DNA from: Oceanibaculum indicum P24
GTDB lineage: Bacteria > Pseudomonadota > Alphaproteobacteria > Oceanibaculales > Oceanibaculaceae
Direction of reading: 5' to 3'
NCBI RefSeq assembly: GCF_000299935.1
Contig: NZ_AMRL01000019.1
Span: 1-64,000, forward strand
DNA: 64,000 nt
Shown piece by piece: positions 7,405-16,871 of the stretch. Position numbers and translations under genes: made by a program. Within the stretch, counting starts at the first letter, position 1. Each line of letters opens with the position of its first letter. The notes beneath the pieces are model-generated. The model saw only the letters and a program-made list of their open reading frames with translations. It did no database searches and was not told the DNA's origin.

Positions 7405-8292
7405 ATGGCAGCTGCGATCCCGTCGATGCCTGTCGTCAGCCCGGAAGGCAACCTGTCCCGGTACCTGCAGGAAATCCGCAAGTTCCCGATGCTGACGCCG
7501 GAAGACGAGTTCATGCTCGCCAAGCGCTGGACCGAGCATCAGGACGTCGATGCCGCGCATCAGATGGTCACCAGCCATCTGCGCCTGGTGGCAAAGATCG
7601 CCATGGGCTATCGCGGCTATGGCCTGCCGGTTGCCGAGCTGATTTCGGAAGGCAATCTCGGCCTCATGCATGCGGTGAAGCGTTTCGACCCGGACCGGGG
7701 TTTCCGCCTGGCCACCTATGCCATGTGGTGGATCCGTGCGGCGATACAGGAATATATCCTGCATTCCTGGTCGCTGGTGAAGATCGGCACCACAGCGGCG
7801 CAGAAGAAGCTGTTCTTCAACCTGCGCAAGCTGAAGGGCAAGCTGAACGCCATCGATGAGGGCGACCTCAGCCCGGAGAATGTCACCAAGATCGCCACCC
7901 AGCTGGAAGTGCCGGAGCAGGATGTGGTGAACATGAACCGCCGGCTTGCCAGCCCGGACCATTCGCTGAACGCGCCGCTGCGCATCGATGGCGATGGCGA
8001 GTGGCAGGACTGGCTGGTCGATGAGTCCGAGACCCAGGAGACCATGCTGGCCGAGCATCAGGAGGTCAGCCGCCGGCGCAAGCTGCTGTCGCAGTCGATG
8101 AAGGTGCTGAACGACCGCGAGCGCAACATTCTGATGCAGCGCCGCCTGCGCGAGGATCCGATGACGCTGGAGGATCTGAGCCAGGAGTATGGCATCAGCC
8201 GCGAACGTGTGCGGCAGATCGAGGTCCGCGCCTTCGAGAAGCTGCAGAAGGCGATGAAGAACGCCGCCATCGAGGAGAAGCTGGCGCAGTAA
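7405..8292 (+). CDS. rpoH: RNA polymerase sigma-32 factor RpoH
   Basis: A 295-residue heat-shock sigma factor. Region 2 includes HLRLVAKIAMGYRGYGLP and the core-binding and -10 recognition segment FRLATYAMWWIRAAIQEY. The RpoH box QKKLFFNLRKLKG, diagnostic for sigma-32, follows. Region 4 ends with YGISRERVRQIEVRAFEKL. A Shine-Dalgarno GGAGGGAG precedes the ATG. The 107-base gap after rluD includes TATATT at 7337-7342 as a possible -10, so it may have its own promoter. A strong terminator follows at 8319-8345. Confidence 0.97.
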   Translation: MAAAIPSMPVVSPEGNLSRYLQEIRKFPMLTPEDEFMLAKRWTEHQDVDAAHQMVTSHLRLVAKIAMGYRGYGLPVAELISEGNLGLMHAVKRFDPDRGFRLATYAMWWIRAAIQEYILHSWSLVKIGTTAAQKKLFFNLRKLKGKLNAIDEGDLSPENVTKIATQLEVPEQDVVNMNRRLASPDHSLNAPLRIDGDGEWQDWLVDESETQETMLAEHQEVSRRRKLLSQSMKVLNDRERNILMQRRLREDPMTLEDLSQEYGISRERVRQIEVRAFEKLQKAMKNAAIEEKLAQ

Positions 8293-8318
8293 TCCGCCGG
8301 CCATATCCCCAGAAACGA

Positions 8319-8345
8319 AAAGCCCCCGGAAACGGGGGCTTTTTT
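8319..8345 (+). terminator. Rho-independent terminator of rpoH
   Basis: A stem AGCCCCCG (8321-8328) and CGGGGGCT (8333-8340) with a GAAA loop is followed by a run of T, 29 bases after the rpoH stop. Preceding A residues (8317-8321) could let it also serve the leftward gene that ends at 8363. Confidence 0.9.
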
Positions 8346-8362
8346 GTCTGAAGAAACGGGCC

Positions 8363-8947
8363 TCAGCCCTTTGCCTGTTCGCCCTCAGCATCCTCCGGTT
8401 CCGGCTTGGCGAGCGCGGCAGGTTCCGTCGTCCCCTCGGCGGTGGCGCTGCGGGTGATGCTGTCGCCCCACTCCGTCACCAGTTCCTTCTGGTATTCCCG
8501 CAGCTTGTTAATACGCCGGTCGAGCTGGAAGCGAAGATAGGCGGCAACCACATGCGGGGCCGCGTAATAGATCACCCAGCCTACCGAGGCGGCGGCATAC
8601 ATCACCAGCCAGGACACCGGATCGCCGACAATCCGCCAGGCCATCGTGAAGCTGTGCTCCTGCGTCCACAATTGCAGCATGAAGGGCAGCACGCCGCAGA
8701 AATTCATGCAGCCGACCGAGAAGGCCGCGTATTTCTCGCGCCGGCCATCGACGATATAGGCAACCAGCGTCGGCAACATGCCGACTGCCGCGACCACCAT
8801 GGTGGGCAGCACCGCCAGCCCCAGCCCCAGCACCGTGACCAGCATCAGCAGCTTCCAGCCGCCGCGGCTCTGCTGCTTGTCCTTAACCCCTGGTCGCCGG
8901 GCACCGCCGGCGGGCGCCTTGGCTTTCGCCTTTGCCTTGTCACTCAT
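8363..8947 (-). CDS. Multi-pass membrane protein of unknown function
   Basis: A 194-residue protein with a Lys/Ala/Pro-rich N-terminus (1-28). It has about four hydrophobic segments (about 32-55, 56-65, 80-92 and 110-133) and a charged C-terminal tail that may form a coiled coil (140-165) before an acidic Glu/Ala-rich end. I do not recognise the family beyond being typical of alphaproteobacterial genomes. It lies 28 bases downstream of the pseudokinase gene on the same strand, so it may be the membrane partner of that protein; this is inference from position. Confidence 0.7.
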   Translation of the reverse strand: MSDKAKAKAKAPAGGARRPGVKDKQQSRGGWKLLMLVTVLGLGLAVLPTMVVAAVGMLPTLVAYIVDGRREKYAAFSVGCMNFCGVLPFMLQLWTQEHSFTMAWRIVGDPVSWLVMYAAASVGWVIYYAAPHVVAAYLRFQLDRRINKLREYQKELVTEWGDSITRSATAEGTTEPAALAKPEPEDAEGEQAKG

Positions 8948-8975
8948 GGGTGCGGTGCCAATCGATCTGCGTGCG

Positions 8976-10973
8976 TCATATCATATAGAATGCCAGAATC
9001 GCCACAGAGGCCAGGCCGCCGATGACGCCGCTGGCAACGGCCGACACCTGTTCGCCCAGCAGTCTGGCCGTATATTCCATGTAGTTCGCCTCGTTCTGCA
9101 GCTGCTTCACCTGCATGTCGGCCCGCCCGAAGCTTGCAATCGCGGCCCGATATCCTTGCTCGTCCTTGGCGCGGGCCTGATTATCCTCCACCAGGACCAT
9201 CATCTTGCCAATGATGCCTGATTTCGCCGCTACCTCCAACTCGCTCAGCATCTGCTTGCGGCGTTTCAGGTTATGAAACTGGCTCAGCACCGGGCGCAGA
9301 TGGATTTCCAGCCAGCGGCAGAGGTTCGGCAACGGGCCGTTGCTCGACAGCCCCTGCACGAACGCCATCAGCCGGACCTGTGCCACGACGCGCGCGAAAC
9401 CATCCGCCTCCGCCGCCAGCGGCCGTATCCAGCGGTCGGTGACCTGCCGGCAGCGGGAGGCGATGAAGGCCGCCGTGTGCCGGTCCAGCGGCTCATGCGA
9501 CGGCAGGCGCTCGGAAACCGCCGCCTCCATCGCCGGCAGCAGATCCTCGTAATTCACGACAAGCCGGCTTTCGATCAGCGGGCTGAGGCAGTGGATCGAG
9601 GGGCTCAGCTCATAGATGATGCGTTCATAGCCAAAGCCTGGCCCGGTCTGCGCCATCAGCGTGGCCATGCGATCCAGCAGGCTTTGCAGCCGCGCGAAAT
9701 CAGTACGCTGCGCCGTGTTGGTGGCGAACCAGGTTGAGGGCACCTTGGCCGCCAGCAATTCTCCCAGCTTCTGCCGTTGGGCCTGGCTGCCAGCGCTTGC
9801 CGGCACAATGTAGGCAATACCGTCCGGGTTGACACTGATGCCCTTGAAGCTGATCGGCGAGGACGGGAACAGCACCATGCAGGCGCGCGACAGGGCCTTG
9901 GCATCCGCCGGTTCCGGCCCTGTACCGCCGACAATACCCTGCAGCGACTTGGCGAGATCCTCGGCATGCAGGCTGCGGCGCAGCCAATTGTCGAAGGACT
10001 GGCTGCGCACCATCTGGGCGCCGCTTTCCCAGTCCAGCGACAGCCGGAAGGCAGCCGACTGGCTGGTCACGCACTCCGCCTTGCCGATGGTGATGGCGCG
10101 CGCCGCCTTCAGCGGCAGCTTGCCACGCTGGGTCTTGCGGTGCCGGCCAGCCAGCCAGTGCTCCAGGTCGGTGATGCCCCAGCGTTCGCGCGGATCGTCA
10201 TTCAGCAGGCCGCGCAGCATTTCCACAATGGGCAGCGACATTGTATAGCGGCCGGCAAGGGCGGAGAACGAGCCCAGCTCCATTTTCAGATGCAGCAGGT
10301 CGTTATTGCTTCCCTCCATCTCCGGCTTCTTGCCCAGCAGCAGGCACAGGATGGTCACGCCCAGCGCGTAGTAATCGTCGGTATGCTCGCCATCGCCCCG
10401 GCCAAGCGGGTCCGCCATGGCGCTTTCGATGGGCTCCAGGAAGTCGGACTGGTCGGCCGCTGGTGGTGCGGAAAAGCATTCGCCCAGCACCAGCCCCCTG
10501 TTGTCCCCGGAATGAAACAGGTTGGACGGCCGGATGGCGCGATGGGTGACGTTGCGCGCCTGCAGCTCCTTCAGCACCGGCAGCATGCGCGGCAGGATCT
10601 GGCGCTCCATCGCCTCTTCCGGAAACGGCTTGAAGGAGGTCTCTTCGCTTGCCGTCAGCCGTGGACCTGATGGCCGCTCGTAGATCAGGCACATCTGCCG
10701 GTACGCATCGCCGCGTCGGCCCGTCTGCCCGGAATCGAGCAGCGTCAGCAGGCCCGGCAAGCGGCATTCCCGCATCTCGTCCAGTGCCGACAGCCGCACC
10801 GGAAGCCGCCGGTCCAGCAACAGCCCCATCAGCGGAAGCGGCCGGTCGCCCTGCGTATCGATAACATTATAGGCCTTGGCGCGCGGCGAATCGAAGGCCG
10901 GCAAGGGGTCGTCCGTGACGATCTCGTACCGCCCCTTCAGCGTCAGCTTGCCGTTTGCCGCAGCTTCGGCCAT
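8976..10973 (-). CDS. Membrane-anchored pseudokinase (Ser/Thr-kinase fold)
   Basis: A 665-residue protein with a Ser/Thr kinase-like domain at about 15-275, a helical region of unknown function (about 290-640) and one C-terminal transmembrane segment (about 647-664). Kinase landmarks are visible but degenerate. The catalytic loop reads HRAIRPSN (144-151) in place of HRDxKxxN, so the catalytic Asp is Ala. The DFG position reads LGE (163-165). Subdomain IX is kept as DDYYALGVTILCLLLGKKP, and RERW follows in subdomain XI. It should therefore be catalytically inactive, acting as a scaffold or regulator at the membrane with the kinase-like part in the cytoplasm. It is transcribed with the membrane protein at 8363-8947. 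Confidence 0.75.
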   Translation of the reverse strand: MAEAAANGKLTLKGRYEIVTDDPLPAFDSPRAKAYNVIDTQGDRPLPLMGLLLDRRLPVRLSALDEMRECRLPGLLTLLDSGQTGRRGDAYRQMCLIYERPSGPRLTASEETSFKPFPEEAMERQILPRMLPVLKELQARNVTHRAIRPSNLFHSGDNRGLVLGECFSAPPAADQSDFLEPIESAMADPLGRGDGEHTDDYYALGVTILCLLLGKKPEMEGSNNDLLHLKMELGSFSALAGRYTMSLPIVEMLRGLLNDDPRERWGITDLEHWLAGRHRKTQRGKLPLKAARAITIGKAECVTSQSAAFRLSLDWESGAQMVRSQSFDNWLRRSLHAEDLAKSLQGIVGGTGPEPADAKALSRACMVLFPSSPISFKGISVNPDGIAYIVPASAGSQAQRQKLGELLAAKVPSTWFATNTAQRTDFARLQSLLDRMATLMAQTGPGFGYERIIYELSPSIHCLSPLIESRLVVNYEDLLPAMEAAVSERLPSHEPLDRHTAAFIASRCRQVTDRWIRPLAAEADGFARVVAQVRLMAFVQGLSSNGPLPNLCRWLEIHLRPVLSQFHNLKRRKQMLSELEVAAKSGIIGKMMVLVEDNQARAKDEQGYRAAIASFGRADMQVKQLQNEANYMEYTARLLGEQVSAVASGVIGGLASVAILAFYMI

Positions 10974-11087
10974 CCGCCTACCTCATCCGTCAAACCGATG
11001 TTTTCTTTATGCTAACACTTACAGGACGATCCCCACGAGAAAACTTCGCATCGCCTTCAAAGCTGAAACCGGATGACGGAAACGGCT

Positions 11088-12377
11088 TTAATCCGCAAAA
11101 GGATCTTTCATCAGGATGGTATCATCGCGATCCGGGCTAGTGGAGAGCAGCGCCACCGGCGCCTCGATCAGCTCCTCGATCCGGCGGATATACTTGATTG
11201 CGGTGGCCGGCAGTTCCTTGTAGCTGCGCGCGCCCTGCGTGCTCTCCTGCCAGCCCTCGAAGCTCTCATAGATCGGCTCGACCTTCGCCTGCAATTCCTT
11301 GCCCGCCGGGAAATGGTCGTACTCCTTCCCGTCATGGCGGTAGCCGACACAGACCTTGATCTCGTCCAGCCCGTCCAGCACATCCAGCTTGGTCAGCGCG
11401 ATGCCGTCGATGCCGCCGACCTTCACGGCCTGACGCACCATCACGGCGTCGAACCAGCCGCAGCGCCGCTTGCGTCCGGTAACGGTGCCGAACTCACGGC
11501 CGCGCTCGCCCAGGCGCTGGCCAATCTCGTTTTCCTGCTCGGTCGGGAACGGGCCGGAGCCGACGCGCGTCGTATAGGCCTTGGTGATGCCCAGCACATA
11601 ACCGACATGGCTCGGCCCGATGCCGGCACCACTGGACGCCTGCCCCGCCACCGTGTTGGAGGAGGTCACATAGGGATAGGTGCCGTGGTCGATATCCAGC
11701 ATGGTGCCCTGTGCGCCTTCCAGCAGCACGCGCTTGCTCTGCTTGCGGGCTTCCTCCAGGTGGCGCCAGACACTGTGCGCATAGGGCAGCAGCTTCGGCG
11801 CGATCTCCTTCAGCGCGGCCAGAAGCTCAGCGGCATCGACCTCCTCGACGCCAAGGCCGCGCAGGAAGGCATTGTGGTGGGCAACCAGGTCATCGACCTT
11901 CTCGGCCAGCGTCTCCGGTTCCGCCAGATCGCAGATGCGGATGGCGCGACGACCGACCTTGTCCTCATAGGCCGGGCCGATGCCGCGGCCGGTGGTGCCG
12001 ATCTTGCGCGCGCCCTTCGCCTCCTCGCGCGCCTGGTCGATGCGCTGGTGCAGCGGCAGGATCAGTGCCGCATTATCGGCAACCTTAAGCGTGTCGGGCG
12101 TGATGTTCAGCCCCTGCGCGCGCACCGTCTCGATCTCGCGCAGCAGCGCCCAGGGATCGACCACCACGCCATTGCCGATGATCGACAGCTTGCCGCGCAC
12201 GACGCCCGAGGGCAGCAGGCTGAGCTTGTAGGTCTGGTTGCCGCAGACAATGGTATGACCGGCATTGTGGCCGCCCTGGAAGCGCACCACGACATCGGCG
12301 CGCTCGGAGAGCCAATCGACGATCTTGCCCTTGCCTTCATCGCCCCACTGGGCGCCGATGACCGTAACGTTGGACAT
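11088..12377 (-). CDS. purA: Adenylosuccinate synthetase
   Basis: A 429-residue GTP-dependent ligase that joins IMP and aspartate, the first committed step to AMP. The N-terminus has the family signature [18 protein letters not shown], containing the catalytic Asp and the P-loop-like [17 protein letters not shown] and [14 protein letters not shown] are the other standard motifs, and [12 protein letters not shown] lies near residue 300. Length is normal. It lies 53 bases downstream of hisZ on the same strand, so the two are likely cotranscribed. Confidence 0.97.
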   Translation of the reverse strand: MSNVTVIGAQWGDEGKGKIVDWLSERADVVVRFQGGHNAGHTIVCGNQTYKLSLLPSGVVRGKLSIIGNGVVVDPWALLREIETVRAQGLNITPDTLKVADNAALILPLHQRIDQAREEAKGARKIGTTGRGIGPAYEDKVGRRAIRICDLAEPETLAEKVDDLVAHHNAFLRGLGVEEVDAAELLAALKEIAPKLLPYAHSVWRHLEEARKQSKRVLLEGAQGTMLDIDHGTYPYVTSSNTVAGQASSGAGIGPSHVGYVLGITKAYTTRVGSGPFPTEQENEIGQRLGERGREFGTVTGRKRRCGWFDAVMVRQAVKVGGIDGIALTKLDVLDGLDEIKVCVGYRHDGKEYDHFPAGKELQAKVEPIYESFEGWQESTQGARSYKELPATAIKYIRRIEELIEAPVALLSTSPDRDDTILMKDPFAD

Positions 12378-12430
12378 GCTGCTTACTCGCGGTTTCTTGC
12401 GTTGCTGAGGATAGTCTGACGCGTGACGAA

Positions 12431-13591
12431 CTAGGACGCGACAGGCGAAATACTGTCGCCATGCAGCCAGTGGCTGCAGGCCAGCCGCCGCGCCTCCGCC
12501 TGGCTGTCGGCTGCCGGTTCAAGCCCTGTGACGACCGTCCAGCCCTCTCCGGCCAGACGGACGGCTTCGGCGCGCGGCGTCCCATAGGGCAGGAACAGCC
12601 GGCGGCCATTCTCCAGCGCCGGCAGGGCGCGCATCACGGTGTCCATATAAAGCGTATAGCCGGTCGCGGGCTCACGCGATGCGCCGGCCAGATAGCGCCC
12701 GCCCCGCCCCAGCTCGCCGCGGATGCCGCGCGCGAACAGGCTGAAGCTGATGCCGGTGTGATATTCGAAGCCGCGATTCTCCACCGGATCGACGGTGATG
12801 GTGACATCCGGACGGGCAGCGCGCATCAGATCGACGACCTGGCGCAGACGCGCCAGCACCTCCTGCCCGGCTGGCGGCAGGTCGAGACCGGCCAGCTTCT
12901 CGAAGGCGCGGTTCACCGGACCGCTGGCCTGCAACAGCTCTGCCAGCACGCTGCCGACTGTTCCACCGACAGCGGCGACCTCCGCCGCGTCCTTGCGGTC
13001 GAGGGCGGCGCGGATACGGGCGATGCCGGGCGCGTCCAGCCCGGCGGCGGCGCAGACCGCCGGCACCAGTGTCGGCATCATCAGGTCGATGGAGGCATTG
13101 CGTACGCCGACGGCGGCCAGCGCTTCCAGCGCCATGACGCAGATTTCCGCGTCGGCGGCGGCGGACGGGCTGCCGATCAGCTCCGCGCCGACCTGCACGA
13201 ACTGCCGCTCCGGCGACAGCTGGGAGCCCAGCACGCGCAGCACCTCGCCGGCATAGGACAGGCGCAGCGGCCGTGCCGCATTGGCCAGCCGCGTTGTGGC
13301 GATGCGCGCGATCTGCATGGTCATGTCCGCGCGCACGCCCATCATGCGCTGCGAGACCGGGTCCATGACACGGAAAATGCGGGTCCCCATCTTCGGGCTG
13401 GCGCCGTCCAGCAGGCTGGCCTCGAATTCGACCAAAGGCGGCTTCACCAGCTGGTAGCCATAGCCGCGCATATAATCCAGCAGCGTCCGGACAGCTTCGG
13501 ATTCCTGGGCCGCTTCGGGCGGCAGCACATCGCGCAGGCCGTTGGGAAGCAGCGCGCGCGGGCCGGTATCGCCGGCGTTTTGCGCCGTCAC
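12431..13591 (-). CDS. hisZ: ATP phosphoribosyltransferase regulatory subunit HisZ
   Basis: A 386-residue paralogue of histidyl-tRNA synthetase that lacks aminoacylation activity and serves as the regulatory subunit of short-form HisG. The class II synthetase-like core is visible in [40 protein letters not shown] and [15 protein letters not shown] (motif 2 region). [19 protein letters not shown]-type sequence follows near 285. The C-terminal anticodon-binding domain of true HisRS is short or missing, as expected for HisZ. It heads the hisZ-purA pair. Confidence 0.9.
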   Translation of the reverse strand: MTAQNAGDTGPRALLPNGLRDVLPPEAAQESEAVRTLLDYMRGYGYQLVKPPLVEFEASLLDGASPKMGTRIFRVMDPVSQRMMGVRADMTMQIARIATTRLANAARPLRLSYAGEVLRVLGSQLSPERQFVQVGAELIGSPSAAADAEICVMALEALAAVGVRNASIDLMMPTLVPAVCAAAGLDAPGIARIRAALDRKDAAEVAAVGGTVGSVLAELLQASGPVNRAFEKLAGLDLPPAGQEVLARLRQVVDLMRAARPDVTITVDPVENRGFEYHTGISFSLFARGIRGELGRGGRYLAGASREPATGYTLYMDTVMRALPALENGRRLFLPYGTPRAEAVRLAGEGWTVVTGLEPAADSQAEARRLACSHWLHGDSISPVAS

Positions 13592-13710
13592 CTGTATCCT
13601 CCGGGTTCTTCGAGAAACCGCCCGCTTACCTACCGGGTTTGACCCGATTGGGCAAACGGAAAACCGGCAGGCCGGCAGGCGGTCCCCGAAAAATCGCCGG
13701 AAGGCGTGGA

Positions 13711-15690
13711 TCAGAAGCTGCCGCGCACCCCGACCAGCGCGGTCAGGCCGCGCCCGGCAAAGCCGTTCGACGGCTCATACTCGCGGTCGAACAAATTGTA
13801 GACCTTGCCAAACAGCGAGACATCCTCACGCAGCTGATAGGCGCCCGACAGATTGACCAGCGTGTAGGAGCCGTTCGGGCGGTTGCCGAGGAAATTGCCG
13901 GCATCATCATAGGCCACATCCAGCCGGCTGCCGACATAGACCAGCTCCGGCCCGAAGCTGAAGTCCCGCGCCGGCTTTAGATCGACAGCGAAAGAGCCCT
14001 GATGGCGTGGCCGGCGCAGCAGCAGCTGGCCGGTATCCTCGTTGCGCGCCTGCATCCAAGTGTAGGTCAGACGGGTCTGGATCCAGTCCGCCGGACGCAG
14101 GGTGAGGAAAGTCTCCACCCCCTCGCTCGACGCCTCGCCGATATTCACCACGGTCTGCAGGGCAAAATCGTTGGTGATCAGATTCTCGGTATCGGTCTTG
14201 AAATAGGTCGCCCCGAAGCTGACCGCCTGCGCCTGCCCGCGCACCGGCAGGTCAGTCTCGAACCCGACTTCCCAGGAGAAGGATTCCTCAGGGTTCAGGC
14301 CGGTGTTGCCGCGATAGCCGTAATTATCCACGCCATAGCGGTCATAGAGCGTCGGCGCCTTGTAGGCGGTGCCGACCGCACCGGAAAACCGCGTCAGGAT
14401 TTCCGGCACGGCGACCACTGCACCAATCCGGTAGGTCAGGGTGTTGCCGTAATCGTCCGGCAGGTCATAGCGCAGCCCAGCGGTTACATCGATGCGCTCG
14501 GTCACCCGCGCCTGGAGGTTGGTGTAGAGCGCATAGTCATTGGACTCGGCATCGAGGGACTGGGTGAACGGCCCCCAGACGCTGACCGAATTCGTGCTGG
14601 TCTCCACCGTGCTGCGCGCGGCACTGCCGCCGAACACCAGCACCGTATCGCGCAGACCCGCCAGATCGCCGATGCGATAGGTGTTCTGCATCTCGGCGAA
14701 GCTGCGCACCGATTCGTAGCTGTCGTCGGTCAGGTTGGCGCTGAAGGCATCCGGCCGGTTGGTGAAGCTCCGGTCGTGGCGGCTCTGCCCGACATCGACT
14801 CGTGAGGTCAGGCTACCGTCGAGCAGATAGGCCTCTGCGCCCAGCTTGTAGAGAAAATGCTCGTTCTCGCCGCTGTAGTTCGGCTCGTCATAGGGCACAT
14901 TGTCGAGGTCGAATTCGTTGCGGCGATAGCGCAGCAGCGCGTCCACCCGCCCGGCATTGCCAATGTCATAGCCCAGCTTGCCGGTCAGCGTGGTGATCTC
15001 GGAGCCATCCTCCTCCCCGGTGTTGCGGGCGATCCGGGAGGGCGAGAGGTTGACGCCGTCGGTGCGGAAATGCTCGGCGCTGACCATATAGTCGAAACCA
15101 TCCGAGCGGCCGCGCAGACCCGCCTGTGCCCGCGCCGTGCCGTGGCTGCCGCCAGCGGCCTGGCCGAAGATTTCAGCTTTCTTCCGGGACGGCGCACGGG
15201 TGATCAGATTGATGACGCCGCCGATAGCGTTGCTGCCATAGAGGCTGGAAACCGGGCCGCGCACTACCTCGATGCGCTCAAGGTCACCGACCAGATCGTC
15301 GCCGAAATTATAGGCGCCGCCCGCCCCCGAGGGGTCGTTCACCGGTACGCCATCGACCAGCACCAGCACATGGTCGCTGTTGGCGCCGCGCATGAAGACG
15401 GAAGTCTGCTGACCCGGCCCGCCAAGACGCACGACGGAGATACCGGGCACGGTGCGCAGCGCCTCCTCCACGCTCTGGTAGCCGCCACGGTCAATGGCCT
15501 CGCGGTCGATCACCGTGACCCGGGCCGGTACGCGCTCCAGCTCGGTTTCGGCGCGAGTCGCGGTGATGACGATGTGCGGCATGAGCTGGGCGACGCTGTC
15601 GCTGGGCTGGGTCTGCGCGCGAACGGCGGCAGCGGGAAGTGCGGCAGCGCAGAGGGCGCTGCCGATCAGCAGATAGGAACGGAAAGACAT
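13711..15690 (-). CDS. btuB: TonB-dependent vitamin B12 receptor, BtuB-like
   Basis: A 659-residue outer-membrane receptor. The ATG at 15690 begins a signal peptide (MSFRSYLLIGSALCAAALP, cleavage about 26). The in-frame extension to 15831 is rejected because it would place sequence before the signal. A TonB-box-like HIVITATR is followed by the plug domain (about 50-160: VPARVTVIDREAIDRGGYQS, GVPVNDPSGAGGAYNF, RGPVSSLYGSNAIGGVIN). A beta barrel ends with the terminal aromatic of GVRGSF. The cobalamin riboswitch in its leader supports corrinoid import rather than siderophore uptake. Confidence 0.9.
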   Translation of the reverse strand: MSFRSYLLIGSALCAAALPAAAVRAQTQPSDSVAQLMPHIVITATRAETELERVPARVTVIDREAIDRGGYQSVEEALRTVPGISVVRLGGPGQQTSVFMRGANSDHVLVLVDGVPVNDPSGAGGAYNFGDDLVGDLERIEVVRGPVSSLYGSNAIGGVINLITRAPSRKKAEIFGQAAGGSHGTARAQAGLRGRSDGFDYMVSAEHFRTDGVNLSPSRIARNTGEEDGSEITTLTGKLGYDIGNAGRVDALLRYRRNEFDLDNVPYDEPNYSGENEHFLYKLGAEAYLLDGSLTSRVDVGQSRHDRSFTNRPDAFSANLTDDSYESVRSFAEMQNTYRIGDLAGLRDTVLVFGGSAARSTVETSTNSVSVWGPFTQSLDAESNDYALYTNLQARVTERIDVTAGLRYDLPDDYGNTLTYRIGAVVAVPEILTRFSGAVGTAYKAPTLYDRYGVDNYGYRGNTGLNPEESFSWEVGFETDLPVRGQAQAVSFGATYFKTDTENLITNDFALQTVVNIGEASSEGVETFLTLRPADWIQTRLTYTWMQARNEDTGQLLLRRPRHQGSFAVDLKPARDFSFGPELVYVGSRLDVAYDDAGNFLGNRPNGSYTLVNLSGAYQLREDVSLFGKVYNLFDREYEPSNGFAGRGLTALVGVRGSF

Positions 15691-15884
15691 GGAAACCCCA
15701 CCGAGAGATGACGCGAAAGCAGGTTGCGCGACACCGGAAGGGACATGAATGCCCCGTGATGGAGAGAGTGAGACCCGCGACAGTCCATAACCCTTCCGCC
15801 CCCGGCAACCCGGCCAATGGAATGGCGTCACCGCTGCGGACAGCCGTTCCGACGATTCACCCCGATCGACGGTCGCGGGACGTG

Positions 15885-16070
15885 CTCGCGCAGGCAGGTC
15901 TCCTGACTTGCGGGTCGCTGCACCGATCCTGCCTTCCCGGTTTCCCAGTGGCCTGTTTGGACCGGCACTCGCCGCCTACAGTTGCGGGGACAGTCGCGGC
16001 ATTGCCCGGCCGGGGCCAGACGCACCGCGTTCCCTTTTCATCCCTTGCGGGAACCAACGCTGGCTCCAGT
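15885..16070 (-). promoter_or_regulatory. Cobalamin (adenosylcobalamin) riboswitch
   Basis: Read on the minus strand, the conserved elements appear in order. GGTTCCCGCAAGGGATGAAA and GGGAACGCGGTG come first, then GCCGCGACTGTCCCCGCAAC, CCACTGGGAAACCGGGAAGG and GACCCGCAAGTCAGGAGACC. This is the B12-box riboswitch consensus. The aptamer ends about 195 bases before the receptor start, leaving room for an expression platform. Ligand binding would be expected to lower btuB-like receptor expression when B12 is plentiful. The remaining parts of the 15691-16241 gap hold no ORF that I can support. Confidence 0.93.
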
Positions 16071-16241
16071 TCTATAGGATTGCCGACTGGCGAGGCAAGG
16101 ACGCATAGCGACGGCATGCATACCATCGGCCACCAATAGCCTCTGGCCTCCCCGCTTCCGCCTCGCTACTCTCTTGCCATCTCATCGGCTACGCCGCCAT
16201 CCGGCCGGCACCGGCCTCCCTATTCCAGGAGCGAATTTCGT

Positions 16242-16859
16242 ATGTTCTACGAACCCGACAAGAAGAATCACGGCCTGCCGCGCGACCCGTTCAAGTCGCT
16301 GGTCGTGCCGCGGCCGATCGGCTGGATTTCCACGCTAGACGAGGATGGCCGCCCCAACCTCGCCCCCTACAGCTTCTTCAACGCCGTTGCATCCGACCCG
16401 CCCTGCGTGATGTTCGCCGCCGGCCTGCGCCCGGAAGCGCCGGCCTTCAAGGACAGCCATGGCAATGCCGAGAAGACCGGCGAGTTCGTGGTCAACATGG
16501 CGACCTACGACCTGCGCAACGAGATGAACATCTCCTCCGCCGGCCTGCCTGCCGGGCAGAACGAGTTCGAGGCTGCCGGGCTGGAGATGCTGCCCTCCAG
16601 CATGGTGAAGCCGCCGCGGGTGAAAGGCTCCCCGGTGCATCTGGAATGCAAGTATCTGCAGACCGTGAAGATGCCGAGCTGGGATCCGGAGCGCGGCAAT
16701 TACGTGATCTTCGGCCGCGTGGTCGGCATCCACATCGCTGACGAGGTCATCAACGAGAAGGGCTTCGTCGATGTGACGCGGTTCCGCCCGATCTCGCGCC
16801 TTGGCTACATGGAATATGCCGTGGTGAACGAGGTCTTCGTAATGAACCGCCCGGACTGA
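16242..16859 (+). CDS. Flavin reductase-like FMN-binding protein
   Basis: A 205-residue split-barrel flavoprotein of the flavin-reductase-like (DIM6/NTAB) group. Visible motifs are SLVVPRPIGWISTLDEDGRP (about 20-38, the FMN-binding loop) and NLAPYSFFNAVASDPPCVMF (about 40-60). Near the middle are KTGEFVVNMAT and SPVHLECKYLQTV. It probably reduces or carries FMN; a substrate cannot be named. AGGAG lies 9-10 bases before the ATG. It is convergent with the leftward ppx-ppk block. Confidence 0.85.
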   Translation: MFYEPDKKNHGLPRDPFKSLVVPRPIGWISTLDEDGRPNLAPYSFFNAVASDPPCVMFAAGLRPEAPAFKDSHGNAEKTGEFVVNMATYDLRNEMNISSAGLPAGQNEFEAAGLEMLPSSMVKPPRVKGSPVHLECKYLQTVKMPSWDPERGNYVIFGRVVGIHIADEVINEKGFVDVTRFRPISRLGYMEYAVVNEVFVMNRPD

Positions 16860-16871
16860 CCGGATAGGACC

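Noticed and set aside
7336-8391. 351-codon minus-strand open frame opposite rpoH
   Set aside because: It is the shadow of a GC-rich coding strand; rpoH on the plus strand has full family motifs.
13592-13710. Terminator or small RNA between the TonB receptor and hisZ
   Set aside because: GC-rich short repeats (CCGGCAGG) are present, but no stem with a U run could be supported.
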